A stretch of DNA of 64,000 nucleotides from Saprospiraceae bacterium. GTDB taxonomy: Bacteria; Bacteroidota; Bacteroidia; Chitinophagales; Saprospiraceae. The stretch lies in NCBI GenBank assembly GCA_021604865.1, contig BQJU01000023.1:1-64000 (forward strand), written 5' to 3'. The notes under the pieces are model-generated. The model ran no database searches and was not told the origin of the DNA. It saw only the letters and a program-made list of their open reading frames with translations. Below, piece after piece: positions 27,050 to 35,996 of the stretch. Position 1 is the first letter of the stretch, and every line of letters begins with the position of its first letter. Made by a program: the position numbers and the translations under genes.

Positions 27050-27379
27050 TCAATAATCCATCTCGTCAGCCGGAATCCAAAGGTGTTTTTTCAGGTCCAC
27101 AATTTTATTATCCTCAACTTTCACCCCTTCCTTTTCCAGCAATTCCTGCATCATGGTAGGCGTCGGCCAATGGTTGCGACCACTTAATTCTCCCTTGCGG
27201 TTGACCACCCGATGAGCAGGTATCTGATCACCAAGGATGGATTTATTGAGTGCCCAACCAACCATGCGCGCTGAACCCAGCGCCAGGTAATCGGCAATGG
27301 CGCCATAGGTGCTGACCCGGCCCTTGGGAATGTGGCGGGTCACTTCAAAGACGAGATCGAAATAACTTTCATTAGCCAT
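27050..27379 (-). CDS. Alkyltransferase-like (ATL) DNA repair protein
   Basis: 109 residues matching only the DNA-binding domain of O6-alkylguanine-DNA alkyltransferases. The region FEVTRHIPKGRVSTYGAIA is the DNA-binding helix-turn-helix, with the arginine finger expected at SARMVGWAL. The active-site PCHRV is replaced by PAHRVV at about 54-59, so the alkyl-accepting Cys is missing. This is the pattern of ATL proteins, which flip out alkylguanine and hand it to nucleotide excision repair. uvrA is in the same window (56446) but not adjacent. The ATG at 27379 gives the common N-terminus. Confidence 0.88.
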   Translation of the reverse strand: MANESYFDLVFEVTRHIPKGRVSTYGAIADYLALGSARMVGWALNKSILGDQIPAHRVVNRKGELSGRNHWPTPTMMQELLEKEGVKVEDNKIVDLKKHLWIPADEMDY

Positions 27380-27427
27380 AATTCGGGAATAAATGTACTT
27401 TTGAGGCGAATTAATTAACTGATATTC

Positions 27428-28078
27428 ATGCTTAAGACCAAAGTTAAGGCAAGTTCTGTAACCAACCTCACTGACGCTCGATATTTTGCTGCCTGGGAAG
27501 TAGAATGGATGGGTTTCAATTTCGATGTCGGGTCAGAAAGTCACATCCCTGCGGAAATGATGAAGGCCATCAGTGATTGGGTAGATGGCGTTAAGATCGT
27601 GGGCGAATTTAACCTACATACTGTTGATGAAATCCGGGCAGCCATAGACCTGCTAAATCTTGATGGCATTCAGGTAGGTATGTTCACCGATCTTGATGCT
27701 TTGCTGGAACTACGGTCTCCGGTGCCGGTTATCAAAGAAATTGTCATTGAAAAAGAAAGTTCGGCTAGTGAATTGCAACATATCCTGGAAGCATTCCAAC
27801 CGCAAGTGGAAGCCTTTCTGATCAACTTCGATAAAAATGGAATCAGTTGGGAGGACTTACGTGATTCCCGCCCTTTTTCTATTGCTGATTTACAAAAAAT
27901 GGCAGAGGAATTCCCCTTACTCATCAGCATAGATCTGCCAGCAGATATCCTAATCGAAGTAGTGAACCTCATCCCTTTTTATGGACTCAATTTTACGGGT
28001 GGAGAAGAGGAAAAGGTAGGCCTAAAGTCTTTTGATGAATTAGATGAAATTTTTGAAACCCTAGAAATACAGCAGTAG
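27428..28078 (+). CDS. TrpF-like (phosphoribosylanthranilate isomerase family) protein with altered active site
   Basis: 216 residues with the length and strand pattern of a TrpF beta/alpha barrel. The N-terminal KASSVTNLTDARYFA aligns with the TrpF motif KxCGxTxxxDA, but the catalytic Cys is replaced by Ser. The C-terminal GLNFTGGEEEKVGLKSFDEL corresponds to the phosphate-binding DVSSGVE-PGxKD region and is also altered. No other trp gene is near. I infer a paralogue that may not perform the tryptophan-pathway isomerisation. It diverges from the ATL gene across 48 bases and ends at a GGGCAACC hairpin. Confidence 0.7.
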   Translation: MLKTKVKASSVTNLTDARYFAAWEVEWMGFNFDVGSESHIPAEMMKAISDWVDGVKIVGEFNLHTVDEIRAAIDLLNLDGIQVGMFTDLDALLELRSPVPVIKEIVIEKESSASELQHILEAFQPQVEAFLINFDKNGISWEDLRDSRPFSIADLQKMAEEFPLLISIDLPADILIEVVNLIPFYGLNFTGGEEEKVGLKSFDELDEIFETLEIQQ

Positions 28079-28161
28079 GGGCAACCCTAGTGGTTGCCCA
28101 CAAACTGGAAGTGCAAAGGCACCCACGAGTAATTACCCATATCCTAGCGGTTGCCCACAAT
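28079..28161. repeat. Short palindromic repeat family D, copy 1
   Basis: GGGCAACC-CTAGT-GGTTGCCC (28079-28099) begins immediately after the stop codon of the TrpF-like gene. A second, half-preserved unit, CCTAGCGGTTGCCCACA, follows near 28145-28161. The same arrangement occurs after the stop of the MacB-like gene at 63460. It may act as a transcript-end hairpin. Confidence 0.65.
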
Positions 28162-28182
28162 CCCTATACATAAAACGATACC

Positions 28183-29535
28183 ATGAAAATCATGTTCTAT
28201 ATCTTGTCAGCCCTACTCCTATTATTGATATTTGTGTTCTTTTTAGTACTTAAGCCTCGCCTTCCAATTGGAACGGGTTATGTTGCAAAAAATCTATGCT
28301 CTTGTGTGTTTGTCGCCGAGCGCGATGCCGAAACCTCAATAAGTGATGACCTGGATTTTTCCCTGCTTCCCTATGCCAAATCAATGGTCAATTATGAAGA
28401 AAAATCAGTGATGAGCAGCCTCTGGGGTATGGCTACGAATAAAGCTATTTATCGGGAAGGATTAGGCTGTACCTTGGTCGCTGATTTGTTGGAATCAGAC
28501 ATTCGGCAGCAATCACTACCCAGTGTTCGTGCAGTGGCCGCTCCGGCCGATAGCCTTTATTGGCCACAAGGCGAAAAAATGGCGGATACCCTGCCTGAAA
28601 CAATTGATCCAGTGGCTTTAAAAAAAGCAATTGACCTTGCCTTTATGCCTGTTGCAGGTGGGGGGGCTCGCGGGGTTGTTGTCGTTTATAAAGGGCAATT
28701 GATTGCTGAAAAATATGCGCCAGGATTTGATAAAAATACCCGCCAGCTGGGGTGGTCGATGACCAAAAGTATAACCAATGCCCTGATCGGCATCCAAGTA
28801 CAGGCAGGCAAATTACAACTTAATGAACCCGTGCCTTTTTCGGAATGGCAAAATGACGATCGCCGTAATATCACCATCAATAACCTGTTGCAAATGAGTA
28901 GCGGATTGGCCTGGGAAGAAGTTTATTCCAAAGTGTCGAGCGCTACAAGGATGCTCTACGAACGTGGCGATATGGCAGATTTTGTAATCAACCATCCGCT
29001 AAAAGCAGAACCGGGTAGTCTATGGGAATATTCCTCGGGGACTAGTAATTTATTATGCGGATTGATCCGTCGGCAATTCAATGACCAGCAGGCTTATCTA
29101 GATTTCCCCCGCCAGGCATTATTTAATAAAATAGGCATGCGGAGTGCTGTCCTTGAAACGGATGCAGCCGGAACCTTTACAGGCTCTTCCTATGCCTGGG
29201 CTACCCCTCGCGACTGGGCGCGATTTGGCCTGCTTTACTTGCAGGATGGCCTCTGGAATGGCGAACGTTTATTGCCGGAAGGCTGGGTCAAATACACCCG
29301 CACGACCGCTCCTGCATCGGAAGGCAATTATGGAGCCCATTTCTGGCTCAACTCCTCCGGGGAAGTCCCCAATGCGCCCCTAAATATGTATTCCTGCCAG
29401 GGGTTTCAAGATCAGCGGGTATTCATCCTGCCTACGGAGGAGCTGATCATCGTACGTCTCGGCCAGAATGACGATAAAGCTTATGATTTTAATGCCTGGA
29501 TGAAAGAATTATTGGCGGTTTTTCCTAAAGAATAA
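28183..29535 (+). CDS. Membrane-anchored serine hydrolase (beta-lactamase/DD-peptidase fold)
   Basis: 450 residues. An N-terminal helix (about 5-24) is an uncleaved anchor or signal. The domain from about 150 onward is the class C beta-lactamase/serine hydrolase fold. The nucleophile motif SMTK lies in LGWSMTKSITNALIG (about 193-196), and a Tyr motif is seen as YSSGTSN near 285. The upstream GYVAKNLCSCVFV segment is seen in Bacteroidota relatives. Members hydrolyse esters, amides or D-amino acid peptides; the substrate is not known. It ends 4 bases from the convergent aquaporin gene. Confidence 0.87.
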   Translation: MKIMFYILSALLLLLIFVFFLVLKPRLPIGTGYVAKNLCSCVFVAERDAETSISDDLDFSLLPYAKSMVNYEEKSVMSSLWGMATNKAIYREGLGCTLVADLLESDIRQQSLPSVRAVAAPADSLYWPQGEKMADTLPETIDPVALKKAIDLAFMPVAGGGARGVVVVYKGQLIAEKYAPGFDKNTRQLGWSMTKSITNALIGIQVQAGKLQLNEPVPFSEWQNDDRRNITINNLLQMSSGLAWEEVYSKVSSATRMLYERGDMADFVINHPLKAEPGSLWEYSSGTSNLLCGLIRRQFNDQQAYLDFPRQALFNKIGMRSAVLETDAAGTFTGSSYAWATPRDWARFGLLYLQDGLWNGERLLPEGWVKYTRTTAPASEGNYGAHFWLNSSGEVPNAPLNMYSCQGFQDQRVFILPTEELIIVRLGQNDDKAYDFNAWMKELLAVFPKE

Positions 29536-29539
29536 TAAT

Positions 29540-30265
29540 TTAATTCAAGACCACAAACAACAAACCAGCCAAAGCACCACCAATAATGGGGCCAATAACA
29601 GGAATGGGGGCATATCCCCAACCACTACCGCCTTTGTTGGGGATCGGCAGAATGGCGTGCATGATGCGGGGCCCGAGATCACGGGCAGGGTTGATGGCAT
29701 ATCCGGTAGGGCCGCCTAGGCTAAGGCCAATGGCAAAAACAACTAATGCCACAGCAAAGGGTCCACTCAAAGAAGCCACTGCCCCGCTGTCAGCTTTTTC
29801 GGGGACTTCAAAAAGATACAATACCGCAAGAACCAATACAAAAGTGCCAATGATTTCAGAAATCATATTGAAAACAACATTTGGAATGGCCGGGCTGGTA
29901 CTAAAAGCCGCCAGCTTTAAATCGGGATCTTTCGTCGCATCAAAATGGGGCTTGTAATGCAGCCACACCAAGGTAGCACCAATGAATGCACCGATAAATT
30001 GTGCTAAAATATAACTGGGCACACTGGCCCATGGAAAGGTACCTGCTACTGCTAAACCAATCGTAACCGCCGGGTTGATATGGGCACCACTGATCCCCGC
30101 GACCATAAAAACACCTATAAACACGGCCATTCCCCAACCAAAGGCGATGACAATCCAGCCGGAATTTTCTCCTTTGGATTTTTCTAATACAACATTGGCA
30201 ACGACGCCATTACCCAATAAAATAAGCATAGCAGTTCCCATGATTTCTGCAAGAAATGGTGACAT
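29540..30265 (-). CDS. MIP-family channel (aquaporin/glycerol facilitator)
   Basis: 241 residues, six membrane helices plus the two half-helices. Both NPA motifs are intact: GAHINPAVTIG (about 62-72) and GYAINPARDLGPR (about 186-198). The Asp after the second NPAR (ARDLGPR) and the Gly-rich loops favour the glycerol-conducting GlpF branch over water-selective AqpZ. No glpK or glpD lies adjacent, so the substrate is inferred only. It is transcribed leftwards from its own promoter after the terminator of the protease gene. Confidence 0.93.
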   Translation of the reverse strand: MSPFLAEIMGTAMLILLGNGVVANVVLEKSKGENSGWIVIAFGWGMAVFIGVFMVAGISGAHINPAVTIGLAVAGTFPWASVPSYILAQFIGAFIGATLVWLHYKPHFDATKDPDLKLAAFSTSPAIPNVVFNMISEIIGTFVLVLAVLYLFEVPEKADSGAVASLSGPFAVALVVFAIGLSLGGPTGYAINPARDLGPRIMHAILPIPNKGGSGWGYAPIPVIGPIIGGALAGLLFVVLN

Positions 30266-30391
30266 GATTTTAGGTTTAAAGTCGATTTTCGACGGTTTTG
30301 AAATAGAGGTATATCACAAAGACGACATTGTCTTGTGCAATACCTCTGCGCAATATTTTGATGGTTTGAAGGTAAGCAATTAGATAAAAAC

Positions 30392-30423
30392 AGGGATGAT
30401 AAAAAGTAAATTCTATCATCCCT
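30392..30423 (-). terminator. Intrinsic terminator of the M4 protease gene
   Basis: A perfect 10-bp stem, AGGGATGATA with TATCATCCCT, around a 12-base loop. On the minus strand it is followed by GTTTTTATC. It lies 25 bases after the protease stop. Confidence 0.75.
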
Positions 30424-30447
30424 ATCTATTGGCAGGCTTAAAATCTA

Positions 30448-33400
30448 CTACATTTTTACCACAGATTTGATAAACCGCTCCTGGCCAAGGCCAATCTGAA
30501 GACGATAAATACCGGCAGGTAATTCGTTAAGATCCAGTGGTGAATTTTGTTTTCCGGAGGTAATATTTTGCACCATCTTTTTTACGGTTTGTCCGAAGTG
30601 GTTGACCACATTTATCGATATTTCTCCACGGCCATCAGCCTGAAAAGAAAGCATAAATTGGCCATTTCCAGGATTGGGAAAAACCTCTATTGAACCCGTT
30701 GGAGTTGGTTCGGGGTCGATGTCAACAAGTCTTCCTCCTATTGTGATATTGTCCAGATAAACATTGTCTCCAAAGTTGGCTGGATCAAAAACTTTGTTGA
30801 GTAAAGTCCGTGATTCAAAACAAATTTCTACTGACCCGCCAACATAATCTGCCAAGCTAAAAACATGAGTTTTCCAAGGATCATTCCTATAGGTATTTGG
30901 ATTATAGGTGTCGCTAATTGGTTCATCATTAATCAATACCCGCATTGAGCTGGCTAAGGGCACGTTAGTGCCAAAGTTAACCAGATAATATGGGGAGTGG
31001 GTTTGTTTTAGATCAAAACTGAATTGTGGGACCTCCAGTTCTGTGGCATCTACACAAATGCATAGGAGGTTCGAAAAACTTTCATTGACAAACCAGACAT
31101 TAAATTCATTTGGTAGCGTCACCAGGCCAGCTTGAAAAGCTTCCGGCAGGTTTCCACCCGTTATTTGCATACCGAGGTTGCCGGTATTGGCTGCATCTTC
31201 AGAAATAGAAGTAGAAGCATTTGGGGCGGTGATCAGATAAAGGGAATCCAGCGCTACATCTCCAAATTCAAAAGTAAGCACATCGTGATCTACCAGACCA
31301 ACGGGATTGGCAATTTTCAGGTTGAGCAAACTGTCATTGGAATTTAGGTAATCGGGGCCGTAATTAATCCAGGCATCAATGGTATTGATTCCCGTAGCAG
31401 TAAAATCAATGAGTCCGGACAGGGTAGCTTCAAAGGTTTCACCCCTACCCAGATTGACAGGAATGGACACAGTTTCGCTGACTACATTGCCACCATTAAC
31501 CCGATAGGCTACCTCAAAAGATTCAGCAGCAACGATAGAATCACAACCGTAAAAGCCGACGGTAATCCGAAAAGATTCCTGGCCGAGGAAACAACCTGTC
31601 TCTGGACTTTCCAGAGATTCAAGCTTCAAATCTACATTTTGTTCCAGGATATTGTCAACAAACAAAACGATGGTATCATTTATCGGAATCTGATCTCCTT
31701 CCTGGTCGGACCAAACCCGCAAACGATGTACTGCTGCCGAAGATAAGTCCGCCGTTGTTGTAGGGAAAGTATAAACAAGGGTATCGCCACCGATCAGGCT
31801 CGTTGCCAGGGTAAGGGTATCAAAGACCGGAGCATTGTTGTCAACCTGAAATCCCATTGGAATGCGATCACCTGGCTGCAATTGTACCCCACAACCATTA
31901 TAACGAAATTGCACACTAATGGACTCGCTGGCAGAAAGACCACAAGTAACCGGGGCTGGAGACAGGATACTCAACAAACGTACATCATTGTCAAAATTTT
32001 CAGGACCTACCCCCACGGCATACCAGGCACGAGCCGTTTGTACTACAGCATTAGAACAAATGCCGTATAGGTCTTCTGCCGCTTGTAAAGAACCTTCCCG
32101 GGCATCAAAATAGCCCGAAAATCGGGTGAGGTAGAATTTCAAATTGCGAAAAGCAATATTAGCTGAAGTATCCAAACCAAGCCCTTCTACGGAATAGCTG
32201 GTGCCAAAACTATTGTTACCGCTGCCGCCGTCAGTGATCAGGTAAAACCAGTAATTCTGTACCCCGCTATTGGAATGTACCCCACCATTATCAGTCGTTC
32301 CGGTAACCCAGGATTGCGACAAATAGGTATCTGGATCGCCCTTGGAATTGGGGTTGGCCATATCGCGAAAACCAGTATTATCAAGATTCGAATCTTCGGC
32401 CACAAACCAGTCGGCAGAATCAGGCGTAGCCCAGAATTCTACCGCCGCTCCGAAGATATCACTGAAAGACTCGTTGAGGGCACCACTTTCATTTAAATAG
32501 ATCAGCCTGGCAGTATTGCCAGTAACACCGTGAGTAAACTCATGGGCCACTACATCGATACAGGTCAGTGCATCCCAATTTTCTCCATTACCATCACCAA
32601 AGGAAGCCCAGTTGCCATTCCAAAAGGCATTTACCACATTAATATCGTAGTGTACATTGCTAATCAGAGGCATATTCTCCCCGTCGATGCCGGAGTGATT
32701 CAATACTTGTTCGTAATAATCAAAAGTCATTTCAGCACCCCAATGAGCATCGGTAGCTGCTTCATCCTGTTGTTCATTGACATTGTCCCAGTGATTGTCA
32801 TCATCAAAAAAATCTTCCATCATACCAAAGTTGGTAGAGCCGTTCAAATTATAAGTCTCAATGCCTCCGCCCCTCGTCGTTTCTACCAGACGGTACTGAT
32901 CAGAAGCGATAGAATCAGTGATGATGGTTTGGGTACCATTGTATCGGGTGACGGCAGTACCAGGTACATTATTTTGGGTGTGTAATTGCTCGATATTTCG
33001 TAAAATTTCGCCACTTTTAGCGTCAACAAAAACCAACTGATTCATCAATGGACTTTCGGCCTGAATGGTCATACTATAAGCCAGATGAAAATCCTTAGCA
33101 TTTTGTTGCAAAGAAGGGTCAACTAAGACCAGTTCGGGTTCCGGATAGAAGGTTGCCGTAGGGTCTTTCTTGATGCGTTTCAGCAAACGTTCTGCGGCAG
33201 TATTCTCCCACATATAGCGTTCTGCTGGCAGATAGGCTTTCGCCAAATGGATCGCATCTTCAGCACTAATTTCAGCTCGAACATCAGCCTTTAATGCACG
33301 TACCAATTTGCCGTTAAGCGTTTGTACCCGACCATGCCGTTCGTGAATCAGTAATTCACCACCTTCTACCTTTACACCCTGATGGTATTGTTGGTAACGG

Positions 33401-33669
33401 TAGTGTGTCATGCCCAATTCATCGGTTTGGGTACGGTAATTGATCAATTCATCCTGCATGCCCAATCCGAGTTGGGGTAGATAAGTGCCAATAATCTCCT
33501 TAGCGGTAACCTGGATATTTTCCTTTACGCTCAACCAATCGGGATTGCCATTGGGTGCATAGAAAATATCAGATTGGGGAAGTGGGGTTGATTCTTGCGG
33601 TTGGGTTAAAAAGGTAAAACCCATAATAATCATTAATACTAATCCAATAGATAGTAGCTGTTTTGCCAT
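30448..33669 (-). CDS. M4 (thermolysin-like) secreted metalloprotease with T9SS tail
   Basis: 1073 residues, far longer than thermolysin precursors. The order is a signal peptide, an FTP/PepSY inhibitory propeptide (about 45-225), the M4 catalytic domain (about 230-560), extracellular beta domains and a T9SS sorting domain. The zinc site is HEFTH at 376-380, with the third ligand Glu400 in ALNESFSD. DAHWGAEMTFDYY precedes it, as usual. The sorting domain has FPNPGNGQFMLSF, then LPAGIYRLQIG and ends RFIKSVVKM. It should be exported through the outer membrane and degrade extracellular protein after propeptide removal. Confidence 0.95.
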   Translation of the reverse strand: MAKQLLSIGLVLMIIMGFTFLTQPQESTPLPQSDIFYAPNGNPDWLSVKENIQVTAKEIIGTYLPQLGLGMQDELINYRTQTDELGMTHYRYQQYHQGVKVEGGELLIHERHGRVQTLNGKLVRALKADVRAEISAEDAIHLAKAYLPAERYMWENTAAERLLKRIKKDPTATFYPEPELVLVDPSLQQNAKDFHLAYSMTIQAESPLMNQLVFVDAKSGEILRNIEQLHTQNNVPGTAVTRYNGTQTIITDSIASDQYRLVETTRGGGIETYNLNGSTNFGMMEDFFDDDNHWDNVNEQQDEAATDAHWGAEMTFDYYEQVLNHSGIDGENMPLISNVHYDINVVNAFWNGNWASFGDGNGENWDALTCIDVVAHEFTHGVTGNTARLIYLNESGALNESFSDIFGAAVEFWATPDSADWFVAEDSNLDNTGFRDMANPNSKGDPDTYLSQSWVTGTTDNGGVHSNSGVQNYWFYLITDGGSGNNSFGTSYSVEGLGLDTSANIAFRNLKFYLTRFSGYFDAREGSLQAAEDLYGICSNAVVQTARAWYAVGVGPENFDNDVRLLSILSPAPVTCGLSASESISVQFRYNGCGVQLQPGDRIPMGFQVDNNAPVFDTLTLATSLIGGDTLVYTFPTTTADLSSAAVHRLRVWSDQEGDQIPINDTIVLFVDNILEQNVDLKLESLESPETGCFLGQESFRITVGFYGCDSIVAAESFEVAYRVNGGNVVSETVSIPVNLGRGETFEATLSGLIDFTATGINTIDAWINYGPDYLNSNDSLLNLKIANPVGLVDHDVLTFEFGDVALDSLYLITAPNASTSISEDAANTGNLGMQITGGNLPEAFQAGLVTLPNEFNVWFVNESFSNLLCICVDATELEVPQFSFDLKQTHSPYYLVNFGTNVPLASSMRVLINDEPISDTYNPNTYRNDPWKTHVFSLADYVGGSVEICFESRTLLNKVFDPANFGDNVYLDNITIGGRLVDIDPEPTPTGSIEVFPNPGNGQFMLSFQADGRGEISINVVNHFGQTVKKMVQNITSGKQNSPLDLNELPAGIYRLQIGLGQERFIKSVVKM

Positions 33670-33989
33670 AAAAAGGTGGAATTTAGCTTAAAGTGAAATA
33701 AGTAATTTGCCCGAAAATACTATAAACTAGTTATTTAGCGTAAAAAATGAATATGTACCTTGCAGTACTGTCTTTCATAATCCATTAAATGTTCGGGTTT
33801 GTTTTGTTGCGAAAAGCAGATCTTTTGATCTGATTTATGTAGAATGGAAATGTGATATTGATTTCTTGAATTTGCCACTTAGGTTATTTGTTAGCAGTAA
33901 ACCTGCTGATTTTTCAGTTCTGCGGAATACGCTTCCCTATGAACAAACTCCTAGACGAAATCGGCCAATATTCCAGTTCAAAAAAAAAC

Positions 33990-34020
33990 TTGCATCAAAA
34001 AAAAAATCCCCATATCTTTG
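33990..34020 (+). promoter_or_regulatory. Promoter of the tetR efflux regulator
   Basis: TTG (33990-33992), 20 bases, then TATCTTTG (34013-34020) fits the Bacteroidota -33/-7 pattern. The operator-like palindrome at 34023 directly follows it. The remaining gap 33670-34012 holds no gene; a small CAGATC-TTTT-GATCTG hairpin lies at 33817-33832. Confidence 0.6.
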
Positions 34021-34022
34021 CA

Positions 34023-34038
34023 TTAACCATTTGGTTAA
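34023..34038. promoter_or_regulatory. Predicted TetR operator 1
   Basis: The perfect palindrome TTAACCA-TT-TGGTTAA lies just downstream of the -7 box, at the expected transcription start and before the tetR ATG. A near copy with the same 7-2-7 layout lies before tolC (34692). This is the position expected for autorepression. Confidence 0.7.
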
Positions 34039-34050
34039 ACCGTATGATCA

Positions 34051-34659
34051 ATGATAGTAGAACCATCCACAGAACAGATTATAAAAGAAGCCGCAAAAAA
34101 AATTTTTGTACGCAAAGGATTTGCTGGAGCAAGGATGCAGGAAATCGCTGAGGAAGCAGGGATCAATAAAGCATTATTGCACTATTACTACCGGAGTAAG
34201 GAGAAGTTGTTTGAAGGGATATTTTCGGAAATATTCGATCATATGATCGGACAATTGAAGCAGTCCGTAACCACAGACAAACCACTGATCCAAAAGATAG
34301 AGGATTTTGTTGACCGCTACATTAGTACGATCGAGCAAAATCCTTATATCCCCTTATTTATCGTCAATGAAATTGCCCAAAACCCGGATCGGTTTGTTGA
34401 GAAAATCAAAAGCAAACAAGTCTTTCCGGAGCTAGCTGGTTTCTTTCAGCAGATGTTAGGCGAGATGGAAAGAGGCAATATCCGCGAAATTCCACCACTG
34501 CACCTGTTTTTGAATATCCTGGGTCTATGTGCTTTTCCTTTTATTGCCAAACCGATGGTGAAAGCCGTCTCAGGTATGGATGAAGATACCTGGGAAATGT
34601 TAATGAAAGACCGTAAAAAGGAGGTGAAGACCTTTATCCGTCGAGCCTTGATGGCATGA
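34051..34659 (+). CDS. TetR-family repressor of an adjacent efflux operon
   Basis: 202 residues. The N-terminal TetR helix-turn-helix (about 8-55) reads IIKEAAKKIFVRKGFAGARM then EIAEEAGINKALLHYYYRSK, a very typical sequence. The C-terminal helical domain binds an unknown ligand. It precedes tolC, hlyD, two ABC ATPases and two permeases, as CecR precedes ybhGFSR in E. coli. Matching palindromes before this gene and before tolC make it the likely repressor of both. Confidence 0.93.
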   Translation: MIVEPSTEQIIKEAAKKIFVRKGFAGARMQEIAEEAGINKALLHYYYRSKEKLFEGIFSEIFDHMIGQLKQSVTTDKPLIQKIEDFVDRYISTIEQNPYIPLFIVNEIAQNPDRFVEKIKSKQVFPELAGFFQQMLGEMERGNIREIPPLHLFLNILGLCAFPFIAKPMVKAVSGMDEDTWEMLMKDRKKEVKTFIRRALMA

Positions 34660-34691
34660 TTTTCAGGCAAGGATATTTTTTTGCCTCCTGA

Positions 34692-34707
34692 TTAACCAAA
34701 TAGTTAA
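34692..34707. promoter_or_regulatory. Predicted TetR operator 2, before tolC
   Basis: TTAACCA-AA-TAGTTAA has the same 7-2-7 layout as the palindrome before tetR, with one arm mismatch. A TTGGTAAA nearby extends the symmetry. It lies 23 bases before the tolC ATG. Confidence 0.6.
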
Positions 34708-34730
34708 ATTACTTGGTAAATACTTATGTT

Positions 34731-35996
34731 ATGCGATATTTCATTCTGTTTTTAACGCTACTAATTGCAGGCTCCACCTGGAGTCAGTCAACTGTTCGGT
34801 TGGAGGACTGCTATCGTTGGGCACAGGAACATCATCCTATTCAGCAACGCAAGGCCCTACTTGATATGCAGCACCAACTGGCCCTTTCGCAACTGGATAA
34901 AAGCAGGCTGCCTAGTCTTTTCTGGAATACTGAAGCTGGTTTGCAAAGTGAATCAGTTAAGGTGCCGTTTAGCATACCAGGCACCGAGAAAATTGAACTG
35001 CCATTGGTCAATGTTCGTTCTACGCTGGACCTGAATTATACCATATATGATGGTGGAATGAAGGAAATACAACGCAAGCTGGAAAATGCGAGCCAGGCCA
35101 CTCAGCAGCAATCGATAGTCGTAGAACTGAATCGAATCAAGTCCAGCATTAATGAACTGGTAATGGGGATACGTCTGCTGCGTGCCCGGGATGCACTACT
35201 AGCTAATACCCAGGAAAACCTTCAGTCCCGCCTGACTTCCCTGGAAGCGGGAGAAAAACATGGCGTTGTATTACCCAGCGAAGTGGAAAAAGTAAGGGTA
35301 GAATCTTATAAGCTGGATGCTCAACACGAAGAAATCACCGGTCAAATTCGTGGCCTGATTGCTACCCTAAATGCTTTGACCGGACAAAACTTTGCCGAGA
35401 CCGCAGAATGGGAAATTCCAAACCTCTCTTCACCAACTTTTGCCGAAGCAGTACGACGTCCCGAACTGGAATTATTTGCCTTGCAGCGGCAGCAGATTCT
35501 CGCCAATACAGAAATGACCGAAATACAAAATAAACCCAAGCTGAGTACCTATGCCCGTGCCGGGCTGGGTTACCCCAATCCGCTCAATTTTTTTGATACG
35601 GACCTGAGCCCTTTCGGGCAAATTGGCATCCGGCTGAATTGGAAAATTCTGGACTGGAAACAGGCACAAATTCAAAGAGAATCCTTAAGCGTCCAGGCCC
35701 AGTTGGTCGACAATCAAAAGGAAGTGTTTTTATACAACCTCAACCTGATTGACGGCAAGTATCGGGAAGACTGGAATCGCATTCAACGATTGATAGAAAA
35801 TGACAAGAGAATTGTGGCCCTGCAAGCTGAAATTCTCACACAGGTTACCGCCCAACTCGATCACGGCGTCATTATGGTGACTGACTATCTGAGTCAGGTA
35901 AGCGCGGAACTGGATGCACGCCTAAATCTGAGTTTACACGAACTACAACTGCAACAATTGACATTGGATTATCTCACTCAAAAAGGTTGGTTATAA
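34731..35996 (+). CDS. TolC-family outer membrane efflux protein
   Basis: 421 residues from the ATG at 34731, which begins a signal peptide (MRYFILFLTLLIAGSTWSQ); the earlier reading lacks it. The mature part shows the duplicated long-helix pattern of TolC proteins: coiled-coil helices rich in Gln, Leu and Glu, alternating with short beta segments. It would form the outer-membrane exit duct for the HlyD/ABC pump encoded by the next genes. Its stop TAA overlaps the hlyD start codon as TAATG, so the two are translationally coupled. Confidence 0.9.
   Translation: MRYFILFLTLLIAGSTWSQSTVRLEDCYRWAQEHHPIQQRKALLDMQHQLALSQLDKSRLPSLFWNTEAGLQSESVKVPFSIPGTEKIELPLVNVRSTLDLNYTIYDGGMKEIQRKLENASQATQQQSIVVELNRIKSSINELVMGIRLLRARDALLANTQENLQSRLTSLEAGEKHGVVLPSEVEKVRVESYKLDAQHEEITGQIRGLIATLNALTGQNFAETAEWEIPNLSSPTFAEAVRRPELELFALQRQQILANTEMTEIQNKPKLSTYARAGLGYPNPLNFFDTDLSPFGQIGIRLNWKILDWKQAQIQRESLSVQAQLVDNQKEVFLYNLNLIDGKYREDWNRIQRLIENDKRIVALQAEILTQVTAQLDHGVIMVTDYLSQVSAELDARLNLSLHELQLQQLTLDYLTQKGWL

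Noticed and set aside
33817-33832. CAGATC-TTTT-GATCTG hairpin as a terminator
   Set aside because: It lies between two divergent gene starts, where no transcript is expected to end.
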